A stretch of DNA of 33,028 nucleotides from Gemmatimonadota bacterium (lineage in GTDB: Bacteria; Gemmatimonadota; Gemmatimonadetes; Longimicrobiales; Gaopeijiaceae). The notes under the pieces are model-generated. The model was not told the DNA's origin. It was given only the letters and a program-made list of their open reading frames with translations, and ran no database searches. A program made the position numbers and the translations under genes. Where the stretch lies: NCBI GenBank assembly GCA_022340755.1, contig JAJDNI010000118.1, positions 1 to 33,028 on the forward strand, read 5' to 3'. This document shows, piece by piece, positions 8,503-16,920 of this stretch. Position 1 is the stretch's first letter; each line of letters starts with the position of its first letter.

Positions 8503-8690
8503 GCGCCGTCGTGTTGGCCGCCCTGTCGGCTCTGGCACCCATGGCGCAGGAGAATCCCCACCTGCAGCCCCTCCCCGCGACACCCCCTATCGGTGGGCCG
8601 ATCTGGACCATCGTCGTCCCAGGTGCGCTGCTCGTCGTAGCGATCTGGGGCACCTGGCTCCTCTACCGACACTTCGCGAAAGAGGAGTAG
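8499..8690 (+). CDS. 63-aa membrane protein, second small partner of the symporter
   Basis: Starts at the ATGA overlap at 8499-8502. The N-terminus (MSAVVLAALSALAPMAQ) is a short hydrophobic, signal-like segment; residues about 34-57 form a strong transmembrane helix ('PIWTIVVPGALLVVAIWGTWLLY'-like) preceded by a Pro/Gly-rich periplasmic linker, and the tail 'RHFAKEE' is charged. The frame continues upstream to 8430, but that would overlap the 48-aa gene in another frame and lose the coupling pattern. Three consecutive frames with 1- and 4-nt overlaps imply production in fixed ratio with the transporter. Family not recognised. A stabilising or regulatory subunit is the simplest guess. Confidence 0.65.
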   Translation: MSAVVLAALSALAPMAQENPHLQPLPATPPIGGPIWTIVVPGALLVVAIWGTWLLYRHFAKEE

Positions 8691-8749
8691 GCCGCCACAC
8701 CGACTGCGGCATCCCTGATAGCGAACGCACAACATCGAGCGCCTCCGAC

Positions 8750-10228
8750 ATGAAGAAGACCCTCGCTCTTCTCGCCACAGTGGTCATCGTCCTCGCAGGG
8801 GTCATGGTGGTGCGGGCGGCGCGCATGCCGTCGATGCAGGGCCCGGCCCCGGACGCGGTGGCCCCCATCGCCGTGGACACCACGGGGGCGGCTGAGCACC
8901 TCGGTTCCGCCGTGCGCTTCCGTACCGTTTCGTACGACAACGGAGTGAACACCGACACCGCGGCGTTCCGCGGACTGCAGGCGTTCTTCGACTCGACGTA
9001 TCCTCTCGTTCGCCAGCACCTGCAAAAGGAGTTCGTGAACGACCTCAGCCTGCTCTACACGTGGGAGGGGACCGACCCGAGCCTGCCTCCCATCGTGCTC
9101 ATGGGCCATCAGGACGTGGTCCCGGTGATCCCCGGAACCGAGGGCGACTGGACCCACGCCCCCTTCGGCGGCGAGGTTGCCGACGGCTCCATCTGGGGCC
9201 GGGGCTCCATGGACGACAAGGTGAGCGTCATCTCCGCCCTGGAGGCGGTGGAGGCGCTCCTGGCCGACGGCTACCAGCCCGGACGCACCGTCTACCTGGC
9301 CTTCGGTCACGACGAGGAGATCGGCGGCCTGCAGGGCGCTCGGGAGATCGCCCGCACCCTGCAGGAGCGCGGCGTTGGACCCATCGACCTCGTTCTGGAC
9401 GAGGGGGGCGCCGTGGCCAAGGGCCTGCTGCCGGGGGTGGAGGGGGCGGTCGCCCTCGTGGGGATCGCCGAGAAGGGTTACGTGAACCTGGAGCTCCTCG
9501 TGGAGGGCCCCGGCGGGCACTCCTCCACGCCTCCGAATCAGACCAACATCGGTATCCTCGCGGAGGCCATCGACGAGCTCGAGGAGCACCCGTTCCCCGC
9601 CCACTTTGAGGGGCCGGGCCGGGCACTGTTCGACTACGTGGCACCGGAGATGTCGTTCGTGCCGCGGCTGGCACTGGCGAATCTCTGGCTCACCAAGCCC
9701 CTCGTCGAGCACATGATGCTCGGCGACCCCGAGTCGGCGGCCATGCTGCGCACGACCACGGCCCCTACCATCATCGAGGGTGGCGTGAAGGCCAACGTGC
9801 TACCCATCACGGCCCGGGCCATCGTCAATTTCAGGATCCTGCCGGGCGAGACCCCGCGGTCGGTGCTGGATCGGGTGCGCTCCGTGATCGATGACGATCG
9901 CGTGAAGGTGAGCATCTCCGGGGGCGATTCGGTGGCTCCTTCTCCGGTGTCGGATCCCGGGAGCCCGGCGTTCAAGATGCTGGCCGGCACCATTCGACAG
10001 GTCATGCCCGAGGAAGACGTGAAGGTGGCTCCCTACCTGGTCATGGGCGGCACCGACTCGAAGTACTACGCCGGACGCTCGAACGCAGTGTTCCGCTTCC
10101 TCGCGGCGCCCATCGGACCGGACGGGCTCAAGCTCGTCCACGGAACGGACGAGCACATGAGCGTCGAGGGGCTGGCCACCAGCATCGCGTTCTATCAGCA
10201 GCTCATCAGGAACGCCGACGGGGGGTGA
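8750..10228 (+). CDS. M20 family metallopeptidase, carboxypeptidase S / PM20D1-like
   Basis: A 492-residue protein with an N-terminal hydrophobic helix (residues 4-22) acting as signal peptide or anchor, so it acts in the periplasm. All M20 di-zinc elements are present: His120 and Asp122 in 'GHQDVVPV', bridging Asp155 in 'GRGSMDDK', catalytic Glu189 and ligand Glu190 in 'HDEEIGG', Asp217 in 'LDEGG', and C-terminal His464 in 'LVHGTDEH'. The lid/dimerisation domain sits at about 235-370. The overall pattern is closest to yeast carboxypeptidase S and animal PM20D1, which cleave or form N-acyl amino acids and small peptides. It starts 59 nt after the small membrane proteins and may belong to the same transcript, supplying substrate for the symporter; that link is inference. 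Confidence 0.9.
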   Translation: MKKTLALLATVVIVLAGVMVVRAARMPSMQGPAPDAVAPIAVDTTGAAEHLGSAVRFRTVSYDNGVNTDTAAFRGLQAFFDSTYPLVRQHLQKEFVNDLSLLYTWEGTDPSLPPIVLMGHQDVVPVIPGTEGDWTHAPFGGEVADGSIWGRGSMDDKVSVISALEAVEALLADGYQPGRTVYLAFGHDEEIGGLQGAREIARTLQERGVGPIDLVLDEGGAVAKGLLPGVEGAVALVGIAEKGYVNLELLVEGPGGHSSTPPNQTNIGILAEAIDELEEHPFPAHFEGPGRALFDYVAPEMSFVPRLALANLWLTKPLVEHMMLGDPESAAMLRTTTAPTIIEGGVKANVLPITARAIVNFRILPGETPRSVLDRVRSVIDDDRVKVSISGGDSVAPSPVSDPGSPAFKMLAGTIRQVMPEEDVKVAPYLVMGGTDSKYYAGRSNAVFRFLAAPIGPDGLKLVHGTDEHMSVEGLATSIAFYQQLIRNADGG

Positions 10229-10316
10229 AGCGGGGGCCACTCCCGCACCAGGGCCTGACGCGCACACCGGCCGGCAGAGCGGGAACGTCCGTGGGTGGTA
10301 CGACGGTACGAGCCGC

Positions 10317-10904
10317 ATGATGCACGCGTCTCGAATGCTGCCACGGATGTTCGCGCTGTTCCTCCTTCCGCTGGTAGCTTCGTGCGCCTCGGTGAGCATT
10401 CCGCGAGCGGGCCCCGGCTCGCCTCCCTTCGGGCCCCAGGATCCCAACGGTACGCGTGGCACCATGGGCGTCGGCCAGGCGTTCCGGGTGCGCTACGTCG
10501 CCGACTGCACACGGTGCACCATCGTGTACACCGGCCGTGACGGGCAGATGGAGCACGTGGACGAACGGTCCGGTCTATGGGAGAGGACCGTGGAGATCGC
10601 CGTCCGCACCGGCTCCGCGGTGCTTACGGCCACCCCAGTCGGGCAGAACGGGCGGGTGTCGGCGCTGCGCATCTACGTGGACGACCAACTGCGGGCACAA
10701 AGCGAGCCTGGTCCCGGGAACCAGGCCGTCTCCGTCGCGGCTCCGCTGGTAGGCGGAGCCGATAGTCCTCGCGTCCGGGTTCCTCAGAAGTCGACCCGGG
10801 TGCTCAGCCGTAGCGTCCGCGGCGGTACTCTCTCCAGCGGAGAGCCGAAGTACGCGTTCTGCGCGATGTGCACCATGCCCACGCCCCACGGGTTGGTGCC
10901 GTAG
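10317..10904 (+). CDS. Lipoprotein of unknown function, 3' end overlapping the TonB receptor gene
   Basis: A short hydrophobic signal ends in 'LPLVASC' with Cys23 as the lipidated residue. The mature part has 'GVGQAFRVRYVADCTRCTIVYTG' -type strands with a CxxC pair, then 'LWERTVEIAVRTGSAVLTATPV' and 'ALRIYVDDQL', a small beta-domain of about 110 residues. I do not recognise the family. The frame does not stop until 10904, running 121 nt antisense through the end of the TonB-dependent receptor and through a perfect hairpin at 10738-10761. Codons after about 10735 give a Ser/Arg-rich tail without character, so the true end may be near 10752, where another frame stops, if a frameshift or sequence error is present. 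Start may be 10317 or 10320; no strong ribosome site. Confidence 0.6.
   Translation: MMHASRMLPRMFALFLLPLVASCASVSIPRAGPGSPPFGPQDPNGTRGTMGVGQAFRVRYVADCTRCTIVYTGRDGQMEHVDERSGLWERTVEIAVRTGSAVLTATPVGQNGRVSALRIYVDDQLRAQSEPGPGNQAVSVAAPLVGGADSPRVRVPQKSTRVLSRSVRGGTLSSGEPKYAFCAMCTMPTPHGLVP
10738..10761. terminator. Perfect hairpin, terminator of the TonB-dependent receptor
   Basis: CGGCTCCGC (10738-10746) and GCGGAGCCG (10753-10761) pair perfectly around a TGGTAG loop, 22 nt past the receptor stop. A smaller hairpin (GCCTGGT/ACCAGGC, 10706-10726) lies just beyond. Both are inside the lipoprotein frame, which argues that coding should end about here. Confidence 0.6.
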
Positions 10905-13903
10905 TTGACGATCTCCTGGACCTGGGTCACGTCCTTGTAGCCCAGGACGTTGAACACGTCCAGGGACACCGCGACCTCCCGTCCCGCAACCTCGAAGGAT
11001 CGCTCCAGGTGGGCATCCAGGTTCGCCCGGGCCGGGAGTTGGTTCTTGCCCCGCGTGCCCTGGAACATGTAATCGCCCTCCAGCGCCGCGAAGAACCGCG
11101 TGTCCAGCGGCTCCACCACCAAGTTGCGACGCCATTGGTTGATCGGGTCCGCCTCCAGGTGCGCCGTCGAGTAGGTGTAATGCCCCAGCGTGGTCAGTCG
11201 GAAGACCGACGAGTACCGGTCGCCGGAGCGGTACGTCCAGAAGAGCCCGCCCTGCATCGCCGCCGGAAGATTCCCCCATACCGAGACCTTCGCCTCCACA
11301 CCGGCATAGTTCTCCAGGTACCCGTAGTCGTTCAGCGATTCGTTGATGCGCACGTAAGGGCCCGGGTCGTAGGTGGTGGGATCCGTGTAGCCGGTGACGT
11401 TGTCCAGATTCCCCTTCAAGAGGGTCTTAACCACCGAGAAGCTCCCGCCCCAGGTTGGGCGGGACACGTTCACGACCATCTGGAACTGGCCGAACTCCCG
11501 GTGGGCGCCGGGCGCCGTGGTGACCACGTAGTCGGGGTTCCAGGACAGGTTTGCGGTGTCCGCGTAGGTGAGTCCGGGGACATCGACGAGATACGGGCAC
11601 GTGCCCCGGGCACGGCAGCGCAGCCGCTCCAGCAGGACGTTGTTGGGCAAGTACACGGTGCCGACCGAGATGCCGTTCGTCCCCGGGTAGTGCTGGGACA
11701 CGGTGTCGCCGGGGATGATGACCTCGGGCTCGCTTGTCCCGTACCCCCCGGCACGGAAGCCCCCGAACCGCGTGTAGTTGGTGGCGATGTTCCTATCGAC
11801 GAGGGCCACCATGTCGTGGTTCGAGCGCCTGGTGTAGAGGATGGACAGCTTCGCCGAGTGCCCGAACCGCTTCTCCACCCCCACCAGCCACTCCTCCAGG
11901 TACGGCTGCTTGTAGCCCTCCACCCGCCCCGTTTCGTTCAGAGACTCCACCGCCTCCCGAGTGAAGAGCCCCAGCGCCGCCAGCGAATCTCGCTGCGCCA
12001 GCTTGAACACGGTCGATGCATCCGTCACCGGCGCCCCGTGGTAGTACCAGACCTCCTCGTTGGTGAAGGCGTCCGAGCCCGCCGCCCGGTCGAACATCTG
12101 GGTGACCATGTCCTGGTGATACCTGCCCCAGTGAGCCTTCGCCGTCCACGAGCCGTCGGGGACCAGGTCCACGGTCAGCCCGACCCGAGGATCGAGGGCC
12201 TGGTCGGTCACCGCCTGGAAGCGGCTCCCCGTGAGGGGCGTGATCCAGCCCTGCCACCGGCTCCAGCGCACCCCCGGCGACAACACCACGCGTGAACTCA
12301 GCGAGATGGACGACTGCACGTACGCCGCCGCGTTGGCCACGTCGGCATTCAGGTGCACCTCCCCACCCCACTGGGTCGCGGTCCACCCCGCGTTGGGGTC
12401 GGTCCAGGTGCTCGGAGCGGAGGGATCGAAGTCCGCTACGGGCGTGGGAAGCCAGGTCATGCCCCCATTGCGGGTGCGCTCGTTGTGGAAGCTCCCCCGG
12501 TTGTACTCCACGCCCGCCTTCAGCAGGTGCTGGAGGTCTCCGGTCTTCACCTGGAAGGACCCGCTGACGCTCGCGGAGGTGCCCGACGGTGCGTCGCGCA
12601 GCGTGAACGGGTTGTTCTGGAATGACGTGTACGGCGGGATGAGGGAGAAGAGGCGTACGCCGGGGACGCCGGTCCCGCCGTAGGCGTCCATGCGCTCGTC
12701 GAGGGAGATGTGGTTTACCCGCGCCTCCAGGACGCCATGGATCCCCAGCGTCTCCCGCCACGAGGCGTTGAACAGCCACGTGGGTGCCCGGTAGCGATGC
12801 GCCGCCCCTGGCGACTCGTATCCAGTCTGATCCCAGTTGTCCGCCGTCGTACCCAGGTACGCCGCCGACACGTTCACCTCCGTGGCGGGCCTGGGCGTCC
12901 ACGTCAGCTTCCCGAAAAGCTTGTCCTCCGTACGTTTCTCCTGTCGGGGGGCGTACGTTCCGGCAATTTCCGTCAGGTGGTTCAGCGCCCGAAGCTCCTG
13001 GCGGATGTCCTTCGCCGACACGTAGTAGAAGAGTCGATCCCGGACGAGGGAACCCTGCGCCTCTCCCTCCAGCTCCCGACGTCCTGACACTTCCGAGCCG
13101 ATCTCCGTCGATACCAGGTTCGTCGCGTTCAGCGCGTGGTTCTCCAACGACGTCCGCACCATCCCGTGGAAGTCGTTAGTGCCCCGCTTCGTCACCACGT
13201 CGATGAGCCCGCCCTGGAATCCACCGTCCTCCGCTCCCGCACCCAGCCCCCGCACCTCCACATGATCGATCCAGTTCAAGTTGGGCTTGATGAGGTCGCC
13301 GCCCATCCCCGGGTTGTTGTTCGACAGGCCATCGATCCGGTAGTTGTCCGCCTGGAAGTTCGAGCCACCCCACACGTGCCCGGGGCGAGCCCCCGGCACC
13401 AGCGCCACGATGTCACGGGCGTCGTGCGTCGCGGGGAGCAGCTCGATGGCCTTCTTGTCCACACGCGTGTTGAACTCGGTGTTCTCCCTCTCGATCTGCA
13501 CCCGCTCCGAGGTGACCGTGAGCCCCTCGAGCGGCACCGCCGAGGACTCCAGGAAGAGGTCCAGGACGGTGGAGGCGTCCGACACGCTCACATTCTGCTC
13601 GACGTGGGGACGGTACCCGTACGCTTGGACTCGGACCTCGTACGTCCCCGGCAGCATCGCCGCGAAGCGCGCGGCACCTCTGGTATCGGTGTCGAGTCGA
13701 CGCCAGACGGTGTCGCGCTGTGCGACCTCGACCGTCGCGTTGACGATGGGGCCCTTCTCCCCACCCACCCGCACGAAGAGGATCCCCTGGGCTGCCGCGC
13801 CACGCGGACCGACCGCAACCGTTGCAGCAGCTGACGTCAGGAGGAGAAAGGCAACAAAGAGGGAAGCGAAGAGGTGCTGCAGTCGCACCAGGAATGATGC
13901 CAT
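10784..13903 (-). CDS. TonB-dependent outer-membrane receptor, Oar-like with carboxypeptidase-regulatory domain
   Basis: A 1039-residue outer-membrane protein. Residues 1-39 are a signal peptide (MASFLVRLQHLF... ending 'AAAQ'). Residues about 40-125 form a CarboxypepD_reg-like beta-sandwich ('VNATVEVAQRDT', 'GTYEVRVQAYGYRP'). 'PLEGLTVTSERVQ' is followed by the plug with 'DIVALVPGARPG', 'YRIDGLSNNNPG' and 'VEVRGLGAGAEDGG'. The rest is a barrel of Tyr/Trp-rich strands ending 'LRLSTRVDF' with the terminal Phe required for barrel assembly. It should import large ligands, plausibly oligosaccharides or peptides, using TonB energy. ATG 13903 is preferred because AAGGA (13913-13917) lies 9 nt upstream; a GTG at 13924 would add seven residues. 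Leftward, after the GH31 gene but with its own intergenic region. Confidence 0.9.
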   Translation of the reverse strand: MASFLVRLQHLFASLFVAFLLLTSAAATVAVGPRGAAAQGILFVRVGGEKGPIVNATVEVAQRDTVWRRLDTDTRGAARFAAMLPGTYEVRVQAYGYRPHVEQNVSVSDASTVLDLFLESSAVPLEGLTVTSERVQIERENTEFNTRVDKKAIELLPATHDARDIVALVPGARPGHVWGGSNFQADNYRIDGLSNNNPGMGGDLIKPNLNWIDHVEVRGLGAGAEDGGFQGGLIDVVTKRGTNDFHGMVRTSLENHALNATNLVSTEIGSEVSGRRELEGEAQGSLVRDRLFYYVSAKDIRQELRALNHLTEIAGTYAPRQEKRTEDKLFGKLTWTPRPATEVNVSAAYLGTTADNWDQTGYESPGAAHRYRAPTWLFNASWRETLGIHGVLEARVNHISLDERMDAYGGTGVPGVRLFSLIPPYTSFQNNPFTLRDAPSGTSASVSGSFQVKTGDLQHLLKAGVEYNRGSFHNERTRNGGMTWLPTPVADFDPSAPSTWTDPNAGWTATQWGGEVHLNADVANAAAYVQSSISLSSRVVLSPGVRWSRWQGWITPLTGSRFQAVTDQALDPRVGLTVDLVPDGSWTAKAHWGRYHQDMVTQMFDRAAGSDAFTNEEVWYYHGAPVTDASTVFKLAQRDSLAALGLFTREAVESLNETGRVEGYKQPYLEEWLVGVEKRFGHSAKLSILYTRRSNHDMVALVDRNIATNYTRFGGFRAGGYGTSEPEVIIPGDTVSQHYPGTNGISVGTVYLPNNVLLERLRCRARGTCPYLVDVPGLTYADTANLSWNPDYVVTTAPGAHREFGQFQMVVNVSRPTWGGSFSVVKTLLKGNLDNVTGYTDPTTYDPGPYVRINESLNDYGYLENYAGVEAKVSVWGNLPAAMQGGLFWTYRSGDRYSSVFRLTTLGHYTYSTAHLEADPINQWRRNLVVEPLDTRFFAALEGDYMFQGTRGKNQLPARANLDAHLERSFEVAGREVAVSLDVFNVLGYKDVTQVQEIVNYGTNPWGVGMVHIAQNAYFGSPLERVPPRTLRLSTRVDF

Positions 13904-14099
13904 GCCGGCCGGTCCTTCACTCACGGAGTGCCAGAGGGAGGGTCCCGACGATCCCCGCAGGGATCAACGGCGGTCAGTGCAAGCGCTGTGCCCCTGAACG
14001 TACGGGCGCGACGGCCGTAGCTTACGGTGCGAAATCGGGGCGATACCCATGGTGAACGGAGGAGACCCGACGGAATCGCCGTCCGGCTCCGGGGACGTA

Positions 14100-14140
14100 C
14101 CGGCGCTGGCATGTCCTGGATGGAGGACATGCTACGCCGG
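14100..14140. terminator. Hairpin terminator after the GH31 gene
   Basis: GCATGTCCT (14109-14117) and AGGACATGC (14124-14132) pair perfectly, with an outer CCGGCG/CGCCGG stem (14100-14105, 14135-14140) across small internal loops. It lies 43 nt past the GH31 stop. The remaining intergenic DNA up to 13904, ahead of the TonB receptor, shows no gene. Confidence 0.55.
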
Positions 14141-14182
14141 ACGAACCGGTGGGATCGGGATCACCCCGCGGCCTTTGTCTCG

Positions 14183-16774
14183 TCATCCCCCCAGAATCGC
14201 CAGCGCCTTCGCCTTGATGGCCTCGTTCCCCTTCAGGTCGTGGATCTTGGCGATGGCTCCGGGGAGATCGTCGCGCAGCGTACGCAGCTCCGACGCAGCC
14301 GTCTCCGGCCGCAGCTCGATGCGCCGCCCGGTCTGGGTCAGGCTGACGAAGGCGTCGGAGGGCCAGTCATCGGGCCAGAGACCTTCCAGCACGTCTCTCG
14401 CCGCCTGGATCCGAGCCAGCGTCCCCGCCACGCCCTCCACGAGGGACGGGTCCACGTCGGGAAAGTCCAGGTCCATCGAACGGGGGGTGGATACCGCGGC
14501 TTCGGGCAGACGGACCACCACCGCCATGGCCTCTCCGTCGTAGGACCACCCCGGGGCGCTCCCGTCGGTGACATGGGGCACGTCGACGCCTCCAACCTGG
14601 ACCCGCTCCGGCGGGAACGAGCCCGGCATCCTCAGGACCAGGCCCCGCCGCTGGGGCATCCCCGGATAGGTCCCGTCGGCGGCGGACACGTCCACCCGCA
14701 GGTGGCGGCCACCGTCGGTCCAGGCGGACGCGAGCCGCGTCCAGGCGTTCTGCCCCTGGAGGTACCCCTCGTCGTTGCCCGCGTCCTGGTAGAGGCGCGC
14801 GGTGCCGTCTGCGCCGGGGAAGACGGTGACCACCAGCGGACCCTTCGCGGCGTCGCCCACCCGGGTGGTGGCTTCTTGCATGGGGATGACCGATCCCGCC
14901 TTCAGGAACAGCGGGATCTGGTCCATGGCGTAGCGCCGCTCCACGGTGGCCGGACCCTCCAGGCGGGCGCCCGTCTGCCACTCGATCCAATCCCCCGGCG
15001 GCAGCCAGGTGGTCTGCGTCGCCAACCCCGAGAGCGTGTCGGCCGGACCGCTCACCGGGTTGACCAACAGGTCCGGGCCCAGCATGTACTCCCCCCGGTG
15101 CGCGTAGGCCACGCCGTCCTCCGGCCAGTCGTAGTATAGGGGGTATAGCATCGAGACGCCGGTGTCGTGGGCGGTGCGCGCCGCGGTGTAGAGGTACGGC
15201 ACCAGCTCCGTACGGAAGAGCATGGCCGCGCGCATGGCCTCGAAGTACGCCGGAGGGTAGGCCCAGATGCGCCGCTCGGCGTCGGCGTTCTTGGTGGTGT
15301 GGGTGCGGAGCACCGGGGACAGCGCGCCGAACTGGATCCACCGCGTGTAGAGCTCAGGAGACACCGGGCCCGGCAAGTGGCCACCAATGTCGTGGCTCCA
15401 GAAGCCGTACAGCACGTTGGCCGCCGTCGCCGTGAACTCCGGCTCGAAGGCGAGCATCTCCCACGTGGAAGCGGCGTCACCCGAAAACCCCACCTGGTAG
15501 CGCTGGCTTCCCAGCCCTCCGAAGCGGTGGAAGATGATGGGCCGCTCCTTCCCCTCCAGGCGCTTGTCGTTGAAGAACACGTGGTTGAGCCAGATGGTGG
15601 GGTTGAGGCCCGGGATCCCCGTGGTGTTCTCCTGCTGCCAGTCCAGCCACCAGAAGTCCACGCCCTGACGCTCCAGGGGGTGGATGACGTCGTCGAAATA
15701 GACCTGGGCGAAGTGGCGGTCCCAGATCTCGAAGGGGATGTATTCCTTCGTGGCGGGGTCCACCCCCATGTCGCGCGCCACCTTCTCGTATTGCGCCTCC
15801 CAAGGCTGGATCCCCGACGCCGGATGCAGGTTCAGCGTCACCCGGAGGCCCTGGTGGTGCACCCAGGACATGAATGCCTCAGGTTCGGGGAAGTACGCCT
15901 TGTCCCAGGTGTAGCCCGTCCATCCCTTCGTGTGACCCGCGGCGTCGCGCGCCGAGGTGCCCCACCGGAGCTCGAACGTGTTGTGCCAGTCCATGTCCAC
16001 CACGAGCACGTCCAGGGGCACTCCGAAGGTGTCGAAAGCCCGCACCAGGCTCATCTCCTCCTGGTCCGTGTACGCCCAGTACCGGGACCACCACACGCCG
16101 AAGGCGAAGTGGGGCGGCAAGGGCATGGGGCCCGACACCTTCGCCCAGTCCCCCAACGCCGCCCGGTAGTCGTGCCCGTAGCCGAGGAGGTACCAGTCCT
16201 GGTGCTCCCCCTGGGACCGCGCTGCGACCCAGGGTGGACCCTCACCGACCATGAGGGGGCTGTCGGAGTCGTCCACCACCGCCCACCCGTCCCTCGAGAC
16301 CAGCCCCTGACCCATGTCCACGGGGCCTTTGACGCCGTCCAGGGTGCGGATCGTCCCCCCGAGGTTGCCGGCGGGTGCGAGGCCGGGACGCCACGTCGTG
16401 TCGACGCTACCGGTGCCGATGTGCACCTCGAGATTGTCCGGAGCGAAGCGCCCGCTGCCCTCCCTGTAGCGCAGCGTCAGGGCGTCGGTGCGGATCACCC
16501 GCCACCCACCCTCCGTGGCCGTGCGGAACGTCGGCACCTGGAGCCGGCGGTTCACCACCACCAGGGTGCCCTGATCCTCGAAGTCCCCGTCCGCGGACCA
16601 TTCCATCCGCACCATCCGACTGGTGAGGACGGTGAAGCGGGCCTGCCCCGCTCGCACCACGGCCGCGGAATCGGCAACGGGGACGCGCGCCTCCTGAGCC
16701 CCCAGCGGAACCCTCCAAGGGGTGAAGACGGTGACGGTTGCGACGACGAGACAGACGTTGTTGCGGACGCTCAT
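14183..16774 (-). CDS. Secreted GH31 alpha-glucosidase/alpha-xylosidase-type glycosidase
   Basis: An 863-residue glycoside hydrolase with a signal peptide ('MSVRNNVCLVVATVTVF...PLGAQ', residues 1-26). The N-terminal beta-sandwich spans about 30-220. The (beta/alpha)8 barrel carries 'FGVWWSRYWAY', 'DVLVVDMDWH', the nucleophile Asp378 in 'VDFWWLDWQQ' and the acid/base Asp433 in 'FSGDAASTW', then 'SHDIGGH' and 'FGALSPVLRTH'. C-terminal beta-domains follow with 'DQIPLFLKAGSVIPM', and a helical tail (about 790-863) is extra to the usual family plan. The Trp-Gln-Gln after the nucleophile, in place of the commoner Met-Asn/Thr-Glu, places it among the less typical GH31 subgroups, so the substrate (alpha-glucoside, alpha-xyloside or other) is open. 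It acts in the periplasm or outside; the TonB receptor downstream is a natural partner. Confidence 0.9.
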   Translation of the reverse strand: MSVRNNVCLVVATVTVFTPWRVPLGAQEARVPVADSAAVVRAGQARFTVLTSRMVRMEWSADGDFEDQGTLVVVNRRLQVPTFRTATEGGWRVIRTDALTLRYREGSGRFAPDNLEVHIGTGSVDTTWRPGLAPAGNLGGTIRTLDGVKGPVDMGQGLVSRDGWAVVDDSDSPLMVGEGPPWVAARSQGEHQDWYLLGYGHDYRAALGDWAKVSGPMPLPPHFAFGVWWSRYWAYTDQEEMSLVRAFDTFGVPLDVLVVDMDWHNTFELRWGTSARDAAGHTKGWTGYTWDKAYFPEPEAFMSWVHHQGLRVTLNLHPASGIQPWEAQYEKVARDMGVDPATKEYIPFEIWDRHFAQVYFDDVIHPLERQGVDFWWLDWQQENTTGIPGLNPTIWLNHVFFNDKRLEGKERPIIFHRFGGLGSQRYQVGFSGDAASTWEMLAFEPEFTATAANVLYGFWSHDIGGHLPGPVSPELYTRWIQFGALSPVLRTHTTKNADAERRIWAYPPAYFEAMRAAMLFRTELVPYLYTAARTAHDTGVSMLYPLYYDWPEDGVAYAHRGEYMLGPDLLVNPVSGPADTLSGLATQTTWLPPGDWIEWQTGARLEGPATVERRYAMDQIPLFLKAGSVIPMQEATTRVGDAAKGPLVVTVFPGADGTARLYQDAGNDEGYLQGQNAWTRLASAWTDGGRHLRVDVSAADGTYPGMPQRRGLVLRMPGSFPPERVQVGGVDVPHVTDGSAPGWSYDGEAMAVVVRLPEAAVSTPRSMDLDFPDVDPSLVEGVAGTLARIQAARDVLEGLWPDDWPSDAFVSLTQTGRRIELRPETAASELRTLRDDLPGAIAKIHDLKGNEAIKAKALAILGG

Positions 16775-16834
16775 GATGGTCTCGGCGCGGGGGTGGGGAG
16801 TCGGATGCTTGAAGAGGCTCTCTCATCCGGTCGA

Positions 16835-16850
16835 TGGCAAGGCTATGCCA
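16835..16850. promoter_or_regulatory. Small palindrome upstream of the GH31 gene, possible operator
   Basis: TGGCA and TGCCA face each other across 6 nt, about 60 nt upstream of the GH31 start. It could be a repressor site for the glycosidase. Only the symmetry and position support this. Confidence 0.2.
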
Positions 16851-16920
16851 AGCCCGACAAGACCATGACACCGCGCTCCAGACGGCCTGCGCAGAAGCGC
16901 AGACGTGCCGCCGAGACCCC

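Noticed and set aside
16835-16851. Sigma-54-like promoter on the - strand (TTGGCATAGCCTTGCC)
   Set aside because: GG and GC are 9 rather than 10 bases apart, so the required spacing is not met; kept only as a palindrome.
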